Assembly: GCA_024689605.1 (NCBI GenBank)
Contig: JAILDD010000209.1
Coordinates: forward strand, 1 to 21,893
Origin: Lachnospiraceae bacterium
GTDB taxonomy: Bacteria; Bacillota_A; Clostridia; Lachnospirales; Lachnospiraceae
Direction: 5' to 3'
Length of the DNA: 21,893 nt
The notes under the pieces were generated by a model. That model did not search any database. It saw only the letters and a program-made list of their open reading frames with translations, and was not told where the DNA came from. Positions 1 through 8,558 of this stretch are shown here, piece by piece. A program made the position numbers and the translations under genes. Within the stretch, counting starts at the first letter, position 1. Each line of letters starts with the position of its first letter.

Positions 1-818
1 TGAACACCGTACATATACCAAATAAAAGGAATGGGTATAAGCCCCTCGCAGGTATATGATACGAAGGCAGCCGTATTTATGCTTGGCATATAATACTGTC
101 TTACCCTGCAGTCGCACAAAGCCCAGAATGATACCAGGAACACACAGGTAGCCAGATACCTGAGTTCCAGATCTTCATTAAATCTGTATTTAATGATAAG
201 ACAGGCCGTAAGGGTAATAAGGGAAAATGCCAGCATCGCCAGTATCAGCATTATGGTATTCAGGTTTTCCCTGAACAGAAAACGCCAGATTCCCATTTCC
301 GTTCCGAGATATACAGCATTTACCCTTCCGGAGTATGTGGAATCACTTGATAATTCAAGACGAAGGGTCTTCCCGCTGCACTCCGGTGACAGGTGAATAA
401 AAATATAGGCCGATGCCAGTTCATCCCAGGCAAAGCTTTCTTCATTCTTAAGATACGACACCACAAGCTCATCATCTATGTAGCCCCTTACTTCCTGCTG
501 CGAGCTTCTGATACATATACACTGGTCTGCTGATCCTATTACCGGAATGGTCCTTTCCACGACAACGGTACCGTCAGTTGTAGCAAATTTCCCCGGAACG
601 GATATTGCTTCCCTGCTGCCATCATCCCCTATCAGCAGCCAGCCGTCAGATAAGAGCTCACAGACGGTATCCTGATGAATACCTGAAGAATCATTTAAAT
701 AGAATTCACCCCTGATGAACGCAATGATAGTAATGATAAAAACAATCTCAAAGAAAACCCTGCCTGTGAGTTTTATTCTGCCCTTTTCTTTTTTATTCTC
801 AGTATTCTTATCCGCCAA
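1..818 (-). CDS. Membrane sensor protein, 3' part outside window (probable DISM-like signalling protein)
   Basis: An open frame of 272 codons runs without a stop to the window edge, so only the N-terminal part is seen. The start is read as TTG at 818 because AGAGG sits 8 bases upstream; an in-frame stop lies just before, and there is no ATG near. Residues 1-20 are charged, 21-36 form a membrane segment, about 40-175 form an extracellular beta-rich domain ending in a VYLG motif, and further hydrophobic segments follow at 187-210, 221-236 and from 250. This layout (one helix, jelly-roll-like outer domain, then a multi-helix block) is typical of the 7TM-DISM type sensors of Clostridia, which often end in GGDEF. 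No output domain is visible here, so a diguanylate cyclase is only a guess. It starts 35 bases after the DUF2812 gene and is probably cotranscribed with it. Confidence 0.75.
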   Translation of the reverse strand, partial: MADKNTENKKEKGRIKLTGRVFFEIVFIITIIAFIRGEFYLNDSSGIHQDTVCELLSDGWLLIGDDGSREAISVPGKFATTDGTVVVERTIPVIGSADQCICIRSSQQEVRGYIDDELVVSYLKNEESFAWDELASAYIFIHLSPECSGKTLRLELSSDSTYSGRVNAVYLGTEMGIWRFLFRENLNTIMLILAMLAFSLITLTACLIIKYRFNEDLELRYLATCVFLVSFWALCDCRVRQYYMPSINTAAFVSYTCEGLIPIPFIWYMYGV

Positions 819-853
819 TAACAATTCCTCTGGAGGTATTAATCAGGTTTTAG

Positions 854-1408
854 CTATTTGTCTTTTAATCTCGGCAATGCATATTTTATCAGTTTTATCG
901 ATGCCCATATGGTGTATAAAAGCAAGGGCAGCTGTACAGTCATCGCAATACTGTACAAAGGTATATGCTCAGTCTTTCCCATTTTAAATTCCGCCACAAG
1001 CTCTATTATCATAAGCGCAAATAAAACAAGCAGGATAACTGCTACAGCAGCAAATACTATCCCCTGTTTCAGGCAATGCTTTGCTATGGCCGTCTTATCC
1101 GTAAAATCCTCCGGTCTTTCGCTTCCTTCATAAGGCTTTCTCCATACATAGCAGTTAAGAGAAGTCCCCATAAACTCCCAGCCATTATCCAGAATTGTCT
1201 GCATATAAAGCGACTTTGAAAGACCTGTACAGTCTACCGCATATTTCACCTTCTCAGGTTTTGCTTCCTGAAATTTCATGGCAAACACCGAGCTCTGCCC
1301 CAGATCCAGCAGTTTAAGTCCCTCTGCAGAAGACTCCTCCAGAAAATATTCCATATCTGACGGAATGATATATTTTAATGCTGCAAAAAACTTATTAACT
1401 TCAGCCAT
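854..1408 (-). CDS. DUF2812 domain membrane protein
   Basis: The protein has 184 residues. An upstream in-frame ATG at 1480 exists, but ATG 1408 is preceded by a strong AGGGAGGG site 3 bases away, so the shorter form is chosen. The N-terminal ~100 residues are soluble and match the DUF2812 pattern: a short amphipathic start, EYFLEESSAEGLKL, a YAVDC strand, and NGWEFMGTSLNCYVWRK. Two hydrophobic segments follow (about residues 113-138 and 150-170), then a basic tail. Members of this family are often found next to PadR-type regulators; none is visible here. The function is unknown. It is divergent from the ABC transporter genes and lies 35 bases before the partial sensor gene. Family assignment is by pattern only. 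Confidence 0.75.
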   Translation of the reverse strand: MAEVNKFFAALKYIIPSDMEYFLEESSAEGLKLLDLGQSSVFAMKFQEAKPEKVKYAVDCTGLSKSLYMQTILDNGWEFMGTSLNCYVWRKPYEGSERPEDFTDKTAIAKHCLKQGIVFAAVAVILLVLFALMIIELVAEFKMGKTEHIPLYSIAMTVQLPLLLYTIWASIKLIKYALPRLKDK

Positions 1409-1459
1409 TTTCCCTCCCTGCAGATCCTCCCTGAACCAGGAAAATCCATAATGATTTAC

Positions 1460-1488
1460 TTGATATAGATTATATAACAAAATATGTT
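1460..1488 (+). promoter_or_regulatory. Probable sigma-A promoter of the ABC transporter operon
   Basis: TTGATA (1460-1465) and TATGTT (1483-1488) are 17 bases apart, in the divergent gap upstream of the ATPase gene. The predicted leader is about 80 bases. The -10 box is only a four of six match, so the call is moderate. Confidence 0.4.
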
Positions 1489-1491
1489 AGA

Positions 1492-1500
1492 ATTATAGCA
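1492..1500 (-). promoter_or_regulatory. Possible extended -10 promoter of the DUF2812 gene
   Basis: Read on the minus strand the bases are TGCTATAAT, an extended -10 box, about 85 bases upstream of the chosen DUF2812 start. No good -35 box is visible, as is usual for extended -10 promoters. It would fire against and overlap the rightward promoter. Confidence 0.35.
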
Positions 1501-1577
1501 ACTGTCCGGAATCTTTTCTGATATGTCTGCGGCAGTTACCACGGCAGCATTGTTCACGCACACAGGAGTAAAATTCT

Positions 1578-2306
1578 ATGATAAACGCTCAAAATCTTTC
1601 TTTCGTATACGGTGGCAGCTTCAAGGCAGTTGATAACTTAAGTTTTCACATAAAAAAAGGTGAGATAGTAGGTTTTGCAGGGCCTAACGGTGCCGGTAAG
1701 ACTACTGTCATAAAGATGCTGACCGGAGTCCTTAAACCTGTTACCGGAAGCGCGGTTATAAACGGCTTTGACATTGTTAAGAATCCTTTAGAGGCCAAAA
1801 ATTCATTTGCCTATGTTGCAGATAATCCAGATGTTCTGCTTCAGCTCACAGGACTGGAATACATTAATTTCATAGCTGATGTATACAAGATAGACAGTAA
1901 TGAGCGTGCTGACCGGGTCATCGATCTTGCAGACCGCTTCGGAATGACCGATTCATTAAAATTACCCATGCGTGAATATTCCCACGGCATGAGACAGAAA
2001 CTTATGATAATCGCGGCACTGACACATAATCCGCCTGCCTGGATACTTGATGAGCCCATGACAGGTCTGGACCCTGCTGCCGCATACGAGTTGAAAAACC
2101 TGATGAGAGAGCATGCAGCCAAAGGGAACTGCGTACTTTTTTCCACCCATGTGCTGGAAGTTGCCGAAAAGCTCTGCGACCACATTCTGATAATCAACCA
2201 CGGAAAGGAACTGTATCAGGGAACAGTTGAGGACCTTGAAGCAGCCCACCCCGGTAAAGACCTGGAAAACACATTCCTCGACATGATCGATTATAAGCAC
2301 GAATAA
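1578..2306 (+). CDS. ABC transporter ATP-binding protein (EcsA-like)
   Basis: A 242-residue ATPase that powers a membrane exporter or related ABC-2 type permease. The full set of nucleotide-binding motifs is present: Walker A GPNGAGKT (35-42), a Q-loop region around residue 82 where Asp replaces the usual Gln, signature SHGMRQ (135-140), Walker B WILDEP (155-160), D-loop near 163-166 and switch His191 in STH. Length is normal for the family. The start has AGGAG 9 bases upstream. The permease gene follows 17 bases later with its own ribosome binding site, so the two form an operon. The order and sequence style resemble EcsA/EcsB-type transporters of Firmicutes. The substrate cannot be read from the sequence. 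Confidence 0.92.
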   Translation: MINAQNLSFVYGGSFKAVDNLSFHIKKGEIVGFAGPNGAGKTTVIKMLTGVLKPVTGSAVINGFDIVKNPLEAKNSFAYVADNPDVLLQLTGLEYINFIADVYKIDSNERADRVIDLADRFGMTDSLKLPMREYSHGMRQKLMIIAALTHNPPAWILDEPMTGLDPAAAYELKNLMREHAAKGNCVLFSTHVLEVAEKLCDHILIINHGKELYQGTVEDLEAAHPGKDLENTFLDMIDYKHE

Positions 2307-2323
2307 GCACAGGAGGAACAGAC

Positions 2324-4048
2324 TTGAAAAATTCAGCCGCAGGTACCTTATACAGTACCCTTATGAAAAGCTCAGAAATGTCCCTTCCGTCAGAAGGTAC
2401 AAAAGGAAGGATCTACCTTTCTTTTGGCATCATCGCCGTAACCTGCATAATGCTCCCCTGCTGTATAGCCATGGGTATCATCAGTAATATGCTTACCCAG
2501 TCAATGATAAGCACAGAAGGACTGGTTGGCATAAACGGCACAGTAAATCAGGGAGCCATGACTAACGGTCTTATTTCACTCTTACATATAATGTCGGCTT
2601 TTTCCATGGTTTTTTCGCTGCTTGTAATATTCAATGTTTTGTTCTTTTCAGCTGACCTTGAATACCTGGTAACACTTCCTTTTAAGCCTATTGAAATACT
2701 GAAGGGAAAATTTTTCCACACATATGTAGCGGAAAGCATAATGGAATTCCTGATACTTTTTTCAGTCTTTGTCGGATACTTTATCGCTGCCGGCGGTCGT
2801 TTCACCAGGCTCGGTCCCGGCATGATAGTTGCCATTCTGGCCGGTCTCTGCGGCACCGTACTTATGCCTATGCTGCCTCTTGTCTACTGTGCTTTAATAA
2901 GTTTTATCCTTATGGCATTGCTTAAAAATGTTCACAACAAAAAGATCTTTCACAGGTCAGCATACATATTCCTGCTGCTTTTCATATTCCTGTTCCTTGC
3001 TTCCTTTAACGGCCTGGGAGGCATCTCGGTAGAAAACTATATGGACTCACTGGCCGGAAACGACAATCTTTTCATGACTGTATGCAACGGCATATTCTTC
3101 ACTACGCCTATACTCTGCAAAGCCATAGAAACAGGAAATATTTTATTCCTGCTGCTTTACCTGGTGCTTAATCTGGCCGCACTTTTAATAATGCTAACCA
3201 TAGGCTCCCTGCTTTATCCATCATGCCTCTATGCTGCAGCTGCCCTCGGCGCAAAAAGAACCCACTCCGAAATCGAAAGGAAACTGTTCAAGGTTCAGTC
3301 CCCCCTTGTATCCTACCTGAAAAAAGAAATAAAAACCCTGCTCCGCACAAGGGCCTATGCGTCAAACTGCATATGGATAAACCTGCTCTGGCCCATAGGA
3401 ATATTCATACTGCTCTTCACCAGTGGAAATAACGCCACCCTCAGCTATTTCATAGAGCTGTATCGTGACGGCGGTTATCCCAGGGTAGAGCTCATACTGC
3501 TCATCGCAGTTATTGCAGTTTCCTTTATTGCCACGGCAATGAATTCCCTTGCATCCACGGCATTCACAAGAGAAGGTCAGCACACGGACCTTATCAAATA
3601 CCTGCCCATGGATTTAGGGAGCCAACTGCTGGCAAAATCACTTATCGCACTGATCCCCACCAGCCTGTCGCTTATAATGACCATACTGGTTACAGCATTT
3701 TATATCGGAGTATCGCCGGCAGAAACTGTATATTACTGTGTACTTTCCGTTTTTGCCATTATGCTCACCATAGTAATAGGCCTGTACATGGACAGTTCAG
3801 CCCCTTACACTGACTGGTCCGACGAATACAGCGCCCTGAGGGGAAATCTCAACAATTTCTTCAACATGGCCATAGCAATGGTGATTGCAGTATTTGTATG
3901 TGCTTTTGCATTTCTTTTATTCGAATTCACACCCATCGGGATAGAGACTGAACGCATCCTTGTTCTGGCGGGACTGATCGTAATAGATATACCCGCTGTA
4001 ATCATTGGACGGAAACTGATATTAAGGAATATGGGGGAGATGTATTAA
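2324..4048 (+). CDS. ABC-2 type transporter permease (putative ABC exporter family)
   Basis: A 574-residue polytopic membrane protein with about a dozen hydrophobic segments, partner of the ATPase just upstream. It starts at TTG 2324 with AGGAGG 7 bases upstream; no better ATG exists nearby. Two family-like landmarks are visible: an LVTLPFKP stretch after the second membrane segment (about residue 115) and a TAFTREGQ...KYLPMDL segment (about 415-432). Both resemble the coupling regions of the large putative ABC exporter permeases (ABC_tran_2, PF16949) found beside EcsA-like ATPases. The long cytoplasmic loop around residues 305-345 is basic (KRTHSEIERK...KKEIK). It ends 7 bases before a long inverted repeat and converges on the minus-strand radical SAM gene. 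Substrate unknown. Confidence 0.85.
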   Translation: MKNSAAGTLYSTLMKSSEMSLPSEGTKGRIYLSFGIIAVTCIMLPCCIAMGIISNMLTQSMISTEGLVGINGTVNQGAMTNGLISLLHIMSAFSMVFSLLVIFNVLFFSADLEYLVTLPFKPIEILKGKFFHTYVAESIMEFLILFSVFVGYFIAAGGRFTRLGPGMIVAILAGLCGTVLMPMLPLVYCALISFILMALLKNVHNKKIFHRSAYIFLLLFIFLFLASFNGLGGISVENYMDSLAGNDNLFMTVCNGIFFTTPILCKAIETGNILFLLLYLVLNLAALLIMLTIGSLLYPSCLYAAAALGAKRTHSEIERKLFKVQSPLVSYLKKEIKTLLRTRAYASNCIWINLLWPIGIFILLFTSGNNATLSYFIELYRDGGYPRVELILLIAVIAVSFIATAMNSLASTAFTREGQHTDLIKYLPMDLGSQLLAKSLIALIPTSLSLIMTILVTAFYIGVSPAETVYYCVLSVFAIMLTIVIGLYMDSSAPYTDWSDEYSALRGNLNNFFNMAIAMVIAVFVCAFAFLLFEFTPIGIETERILVLAGLIVIDIPAVIIGRKLILRNMGEMY

Positions 4049-4055
4049 GGAACCT

Positions 4056-4106
4056 CCCACACCGATAGCTCACTTTACACCGTCAGGCGAGTCTATACGG
4101 TGTGGG
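4056..4106. repeat. Inverted repeat between convergent genes (possible bidirectional terminator)
   Basis: CCCACACCGATAG (4056-4068) pairs with CTATACGGTGTGGG (4093-4106): a 13-base-pair stem with one bulged A and a 24-base loop. It fills the gap between the stops of the permease and the radical SAM gene. There is no T-run on either side, so it is not a standard intrinsic terminator. It could still end transcripts or protect their 3' ends. Confidence 0.5.
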
Positions 4107-4121
4107 CAATCGCAGTAAGAA

Positions 4122-5108
4122 CTATACTCCATCCAGGTCAAATATCGGGATAAAGCTTTCACTGGCAGTATCTCCTTCCTGTATGTATGCCTTTGTGATT
4201 CCCAACGATAGAGCATAGTCTATCACTTTTTCGTATTCCCTCTTGGTAACCTTTCTGGTAAGTTCGGGGTGTTCTCCGGATAAAGCATTCAGGATCACTT
4301 TGTCACTAGGCGGTGTATACTGGTTCATTATACTGTAGTAAAGTTTATTGTTATATCTTTCATATAACAGATTCAGTACATCCTTTGAATTACGCACATG
4401 TCCCGGCAGCACCAGATGCCTTATGATCACGCCCCGACGCATCATTCCCCTGTCATCAAAAGAACATATTCCCTCGGTATGGAACCCCTCCGTCTGCTTT
4501 TCAGAAACCTGCCTTACCATTTCATCAATGGCCGATATAGAACACTCCGGATAATTGCCAGCCTTTGACAATTCCGCCGCCAGTCCCTTATCTGCATATT
4601 TAAAATCCGGCAGGTATATATCTACATACCCTTCCAGAAGCTTCAGACTTTCCACACTTTCATATCCGGAAGAATTATAGACAACAGGCAGCTTCAGTGC
4701 TTCATGTACAAGGTCAAGTGCCGCCCGTATCCGGGGAATAAAATGAGACGGAGTTACAAGATTGATATTTTCTGCGCCCTTTTCCTGAAGCTCAAGAAAT
4801 ATCTCGCCAAGCCGCTCCACGCTTATCTCTCTGCCAAAGCCTTCAGCCGATATTTCCCGGTTCTGGCAGAAAACACACTTAAGGGAACATCCACTGAAAA
4901 AAACGGCTCCTGAGCCGTTTTTTCCTGATATGCAGGGCTCCTCCCAATAGTGAAGAGCAGCCCTAGCAATTTTTATTTTATCTGTCTGACCGCAGACACC
5001 GGTCTTTAGTGAACTGCTGCCTGACCGTCTGTCCACCGAGCACTTTCGCGGACAGAGCTCACAGCATTCCATATCCGGAAGTTCGGTGTGCAGCGTCTCC
5101 ATGATCAC
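4122..5108 (-). CDS. Radical SAM protein, PflX / PFL-activase-like (COG1313 type)
   Basis: A 328-residue radical SAM protein. The [4Fe-4S] cluster motif is CSLKCVFC, with Cys74, Cys78 and Cys81 in CX3CX2C spacing. An N-terminal cysteine group (CCELCPRKC at 15-23 and Cys39) precedes it, which is typical of the PflX group of homologues of pyruvate formate-lyase activating enzymes. The family cleaves S-adenosylmethionine to make a radical; the true target of PflX proteins is not established. The start is uncertain: GTG 5108 and ATG 5102 are both possible and neither has a clear ribosome binding site. The gene begins 4 bases after the stop of the AICAR formyltransferase gene, so translational coupling is likely. 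It is the last gene of the pyk operon. No pyruvate formate-lyase gene is in the window. Confidence 0.85.
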   Translation of the reverse strand: MIMETLHTELPDMECCELCPRKCSVDRRSGSSSLKTGVCGQTDKIKIARAALHYWEEPCISGKNGSGAVFFSGCSLKCVFCQNREISAEGFGREISVERLGEIFLELQEKGAENINLVTPSHFIPRIRAALDLVHEALKLPVVYNSSGYESVESLKLLEGYVDIYLPDFKYADKGLAAELSKAGNYPECSISAIDEMVRQVSEKQTEGFHTEGICSFDDRGMMRRGVIIRHLVLPGHVRNSKDVLNLLYERYNNKLYYSIMNQYTPPSDKVILNALSGEHPELTRKVTKREYEKVIDYALSLGITKAYIQEGDTASESFIPIFDLDGV

Positions 5109-5112
5109 AAGA

Positions 5113-6291
5113 TCAATGATGGAAAAGTCTCATGCCGGTAAATGCCATTACCATATCCAGCTTGTCTGCTGCCTCGATAACCGCATCATCCCTCTTTGAT
5201 CCGCCGGGCTCTGCCACATACTTTACGCCGCTCTTGTAAGCACGCTCAATATTGTCAGAGAAGGGGAAGAAAGCATCGGATCCCAGCGCTACATCAGTAG
5301 CCTGTGAAAGCCATACCTGCTTTTCTTCCTTGGTATAGATTTCAGGTTTCTCTGCGAAAACTTTCTGCCATGCTCCGTCCGCAAGAACATCCATATAATC
5401 ATCGCCGATATACAGGTCTATGGAATTGTCCCTGTCTGCACGGCTTATGCCTTCCACAAACTTAAGCCCAAGAACCTTCGGTGACTGACGAAGCAGCCAG
5501 TTGTCAGCCTTTGACCCCGCAAGCCTTGTGCAGTGTATTCTGGACTGCTGGCCCGCACCTATGCCTATTGCCTGTCCTCCCTTTGTATAGCATACAGAAT
5601 TGGACTGTGTATATTTAAGGGTGATAAGAGCTATTACAAGGTCAATTTTTGCTATCTCGGGCAGTTCCTTATTCTTGGTAACGATATTCTCAAGAAGGGA
5701 CTTATCGATCTTATACTCGTTTCTGCCCTGCTCGAATGTGATACCGAAAACATCCTTGTGCTCGATAGGCTCGGGCTTATAGTCCGGATCTATCTTAACC
5801 ACATTGTAAAGGCCCCTCTTTTTGGACTTAAGTATCTCAAGTGCCTCGGGCTCATATCCCGGCGCGATTATTCCGTCTGATACCTCAGGCTTGATAAGCT
5901 TCGCCGTAGCCACATCACATACATCAGAAAGAGCAATATAGTCACCAAAAGATGACATTCTGTCTGCGCCCCTTGCCCTTGCATATGCACATGCCAGAGG
6001 TGACAGTTCTGCCTTCTCATCCACGAAATAGATCTGCTTCAGTGTATCGTCCAGCTCTATGCCCACTGCTGCACCGGCAGGTGAAACATGCTTAAAGGAT
6101 GTTGCTGCAGGCAGGTCTGTAGCAGCCTTCAGTTCCTTAACAAGCTGCCAACCGTTGAGCGCATCCATAAAATTGATATACCCAGGCTTTCCGTTCAGTA
6201 CCTCAATAGGAAGCTCGCTTCCATTGTTCACAAAAATCTTTGAAGGCTTCTGATTGGGGTTGCATCCATACTTTAGTTCCAGTTCTTTCAT
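5113..6291 (-). CDS. purH: AICAR formyltransferase (stand-alone, no cyclohydrolase domain)
   Basis: A 392-residue enzyme for the ninth step of purine synthesis: AICAR plus 10-formyltetrahydrofolate gives FAICAR. It corresponds only to the formyltransferase half of bifunctional PurH. The catalytic Lys-His pair is in KHVSPAG (Lys67, His68), where PurH proteins often have KHxNPCG. Other landmarks are SDGIIAPGYEPEAL (138-151), the GGQAIGIGAGQQSR segment near residue 240, PGGSKRDD (362-369) and the C-terminal RLFHH. The start has AGGAGG 8 bases upstream. The missing IMP cyclohydrolase step is supplied by the PurO-type gene 18 bases upstream in the same operon. The symbol is used loosely, because the MGS-fold cyclohydrolase domain of true PurH is absent and not truncated off: the protein starts cleanly. 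Confidence 0.93.
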   Translation of the reverse strand: MKELELKYGCNPNQKPSKIFVNNGSELPIEVLNGKPGYINFMDALNGWQLVKELKAATDLPAATSFKHVSPAGAAVGIELDDTLKQIYFVDEKAELSPLACAYARARGADRMSSFGDYIALSDVCDVATAKLIKPEVSDGIIAPGYEPEALEILKSKKRGLYNVVKIDPDYKPEPIEHKDVFGITFEQGRNEYKIDKSLLENIVTKNKELPEIAKIDLVIALITLKYTQSNSVCYTKGGQAIGIGAGQQSRIHCTRLAGSKADNWLLRQSPKVLGLKFVEGISRADRDNSIDLYIGDDYMDVLADGAWQKVFAEKPEIYTKEEKQVWLSQATDVALGSDAFFPFSDNIERAYKSGVKYVAEPGGSKRDDAVIEAADKLDMVMAFTGMRLFHH

Positions 6292-6309
6292 GAAAAGATC
6301 CTCCTGTTT

Positions 6310-7023
6310 TCAAACGTTCTTATTTATTATCCTTGTTTCATATTTCCCGGTTTCGATGTCGATAAACCTTACGAAAAGTGAAACCTTATTATCCTCGTTA
6401 AGAGAGTTCCATACGTTATCAGTAAATGTATCGATGCCGCCCTCAATGCTGACCAGCTCAGGCTCACCTTCAAAGGAAGGAAGGGGATTTCCGTCTCCCA
6501 TATAAGTATGGATAAACCTGCCTGCTCCGCTCCTGGGATTGCTGTATGCAAAAGTAAAACGCTCACAGGAATCAGCATCTCCATCGTCCGTCTTAAGAAT
6601 GGACATAGCGAAATTATATTCGCCGTTCTCTATGTGCATGATACCGGAAATCCTGGGGGTATAATTAGGTGCATCATCCTCAAACTCCCTGGTGCGCAGT
6701 GCCTGCTCGAAGGTCTGCTGATTATCCATAAGATCATATATGGTATCTGTCTGGTCACCGTTTGTAACAATGGTCTTATTACCAAGTACTCTTACAGGAG
6801 AGTAGATTATGAGATGAGGATCTTCCATTTTGGAAGGATCAAAAGCCTGGGTACGTATTCCTTCGCCATCCTCTACGAATACCCTGTTGCGGCTGTTAAC
6901 GCTCCTTCCCATAATAAAATATGCTGTCACCGCATATTTTCCGTCAGCGCTCCTTCCTATAACGATACCCCGTCCGGGATATGCATTCTCAGAAAGCAGT
7001 TTTGAGAGATCGTTCTTTTTCAT
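6310..7023 (-). CDS. purO: IMP cyclohydrolase, PurO (archaeal) type
   Basis: A 237-residue protein that closes FAICAR to IMP, the last step of purine synthesis. Recognised by GRGIVIG (17-23), MGRSVNSRNR (38-47), DPHLIIY (68-74) and TNGDQTDTIYD (87-97), which match the PurO family (PF07826) first described in archaea. It is unrelated to the cyclohydrolase domain of bifunctional PurH. The length is slightly above the archaeal form. AGGAGG lies 5 bases before ATG 7023. Pyruvate kinase is 28 bases upstream and the matching AICAR formyltransferase 18 bases downstream, so the two last steps to IMP are made together. I am confident of the family from the motifs; activity is inferred. Confidence 0.9.
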   Translation of the reverse strand: MKKNDLSKLLSENAYPGRGIVIGRSADGKYAVTAYFIMGRSVNSRNRVFVEDGEGIRTQAFDPSKMEDPHLIIYSPVRVLGNKTIVTNGDQTDTIYDLMDNQQTFEQALRTREFEDDAPNYTPRISGIMHIENGEYNFAMSILKTDDGDADSCERFTFAYSNPRSGAGRFIHTYMGDGNPLPSFEGEPELVSIEGGIDTFTDNVWNSLNEDNKVSLFVRFIDIETGKYETRIINKNV

Positions 7024-7051
7024 TCAGGCCTCCTTTTATTGATATGTATTA

Positions 7052-8464
7052 TTACACTGTAGCAATCTTGATCAGGTTTGTATTACCCGATGTACCGTTG
7101 ATCATTCCGCCGGTTATTACCACATTGTCACCGGGGTTAAGTCCCATGACATCGACGGCAGTCTTCTGTGCGAAATAGAAAAGCACATCCGTTGATTCAA
7201 ACTTCTCGCATAGTACCGGAGTAACCCCCCATGAAAGCGCAAGCCTTCTATAGCTTCTCTCATTGGTGGTGATGCCGACTATGTCCACGGGACATCTGAA
7301 CCTGGAAACCATCATTACTGTTATACCTGATATAGAACATACTGCTATGGCCTTTGCATCAACATCAATTGCCATTCCGCAGACCGCATGGGAAATGCAG
7401 TCAACATTGTTCTTCATCTCGAATGAGTAATTATAGAATCTCTTGCCGTAATGGATTTCGTTTTCGGTAGCTTCAGCAATGGAAGCCATCATCCTTGCTG
7501 CCTGCTCGGGATATTTACCTGCAGCAGTCTCGCCGGAAAGCATTACAGCAGATGTACCGTCATAAACAGCATTTGCCACATCAGAAACTTCTGCCCTGGT
7601 AGGCCTGGGTGACGATATCATAGACTCAAGCATCTCTGTTGCAGTTATGACACGTTTTCCCAAGAGCCTGCACTTTGTAATCAGGCTCTTCTGTACAGCC
7701 GGAAGCCTTTCCGGTGCAATCTCAACACCCATGTCGCCGCGTCCGATCATTATGCCGGAACACTGCTCACAGATTTCTTCTATATTGTCTATTCCGGGCT
7801 GGTTTTCTATCTTTGCAATAAGCTCGATATCAGGTGAGCCATGTTCATCAAGGAATGCATGAACATCCTTAAGGTCCTGTGCCCTGGATACGAATGAACA
7901 AGCTATGAAGTCTACTTCCTGCTCTATTCCGAATAAGATATCCGCCTTATCCTGCTCGCTTAAAAATTCAGTGCTCATAATCTTGCCGGGGAAATTCATG
8001 CTCTTCCTGTCAGAAAGATTTCCGTCGTTCTGTGCAGTACATACCACATCATCCCCAACAATCTCATAAACAACAAAGTCCATCAGACCGTTAGCAACCA
8101 GTATATGATCTCCGGGCGCCACATCATGCGCCAGCCCTTCAAAGCTTACGGACACGCCGGTCTGGTCTCCTATGCTGTCATTTCCCCTGAATGTAAACTT
8201 ATCTCCTGCTTTCAGCGTTATCTTGCCATCAGCAAAAGTCTTTATCCTGAACTCAGGTCCCTTGGTATCCAGTAATATTGCGATAGGAAGCTTCAGCCTG
8301 CTGCTGACTTCCCTTATATTCTTGATCCTCTCCTTATGCTCTTCATGTGAACCATGGGAAAAATTAAGCCTTGCCACATTCATGCCTGCAAGACAGAGTT
8401 TTTCCAGCATTTCCGGGCTTTCACTCGCCGGTCCTATTGTACAAATGATCTTTGTCTTTCTCAT
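7052..8464 (-). CDS. pyk: Pyruvate kinase
   Basis: A 470-residue glycolytic enzyme that makes pyruvate and ATP from phosphoenolpyruvate and ADP. Seen in order: TIGPAS near the N-terminus (9-14), substrate-binding RLNFSHG (32-38), LDTKGPEFR (65-73), the B domain (about 75-160), the signature IAKIENQPG with catalytic Lys218 and metal ligand Glu220, IGRGDMGVE with Asp244, and ATEMLESM (275-282). Glu71 in the TKGPE motif is the residue linked to potassium-dependent pyruvate kinases. The C-terminal domain is standard and there is no extra PEP-utiliser domain. The ribosome binding site is AAAGGTGA, 3 bases before ATG. A good promoter lies about 95 bases upstream. It is the first gene of an operon with purO, the AICAR formyltransferase and a radical SAM gene, an uncommon link of glycolysis and purine synthesis. 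Confidence 0.97.
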   Translation of the reverse strand: MRKTKIICTIGPASESPEMLEKLCLAGMNVARLNFSHGSHEEHKERIKNIREVSSRLKLPIAILLDTKGPEFRIKTFADGKITLKAGDKFTFRGNDSIGDQTGVSVSFEGLAHDVAPGDHILVANGLMDFVVYEIVGDDVVCTAQNDGNLSDRKSMNFPGKIMSTEFLSEQDKADILFGIEQEVDFIACSFVSRAQDLKDVHAFLDEHGSPDIELIAKIENQPGIDNIEEICEQCSGIMIGRGDMGVEIAPERLPAVQKSLITKCRLLGKRVITATEMLESMISSPRPTRAEVSDVANAVYDGTSAVMLSGETAAGKYPEQAARMMASIAEATENEIHYGKRFYNYSFEMKNNVDCISHAVCGMAIDVDAKAIAVCSISGITVMMVSRFRCPVDIVGITTNERSYRRLALSWGVTPVLCEKFESTDVLFYFAQKTAVDVMGLNPGDNVVITGGMINGTSGNTNLIKIATV

Positions 8465-8558
8465 TCTTCACCTTTCTGCAGCATTTTCTGCCACTTTCCG
8501 AAAGAAAACACATTCCCTTCCTTAAGATCCTCTACTCTTTAAATATTTACAGCTTGTA

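Noticed and set aside
193..396. 67-codon plus-strand frame at the left edge
   Set aside because: It is antisense to the TTG-start sensor gene, whose product has coherent membrane and outer domains.
1841..2197. Minus-strand frames inside the ABC ATPase gene
   Set aside because: They are antisense to a gene with all ABC motifs and have no features of their own.
5533..5880. 115-codon plus-strand frame
   Set aside because: It mirrors the AICAR formyltransferase gene and has no independent support.
6508..7005. 165-codon plus-strand frame
   Set aside because: It is antisense to purO, which has strong family motifs; the frame shows no domain of its own.
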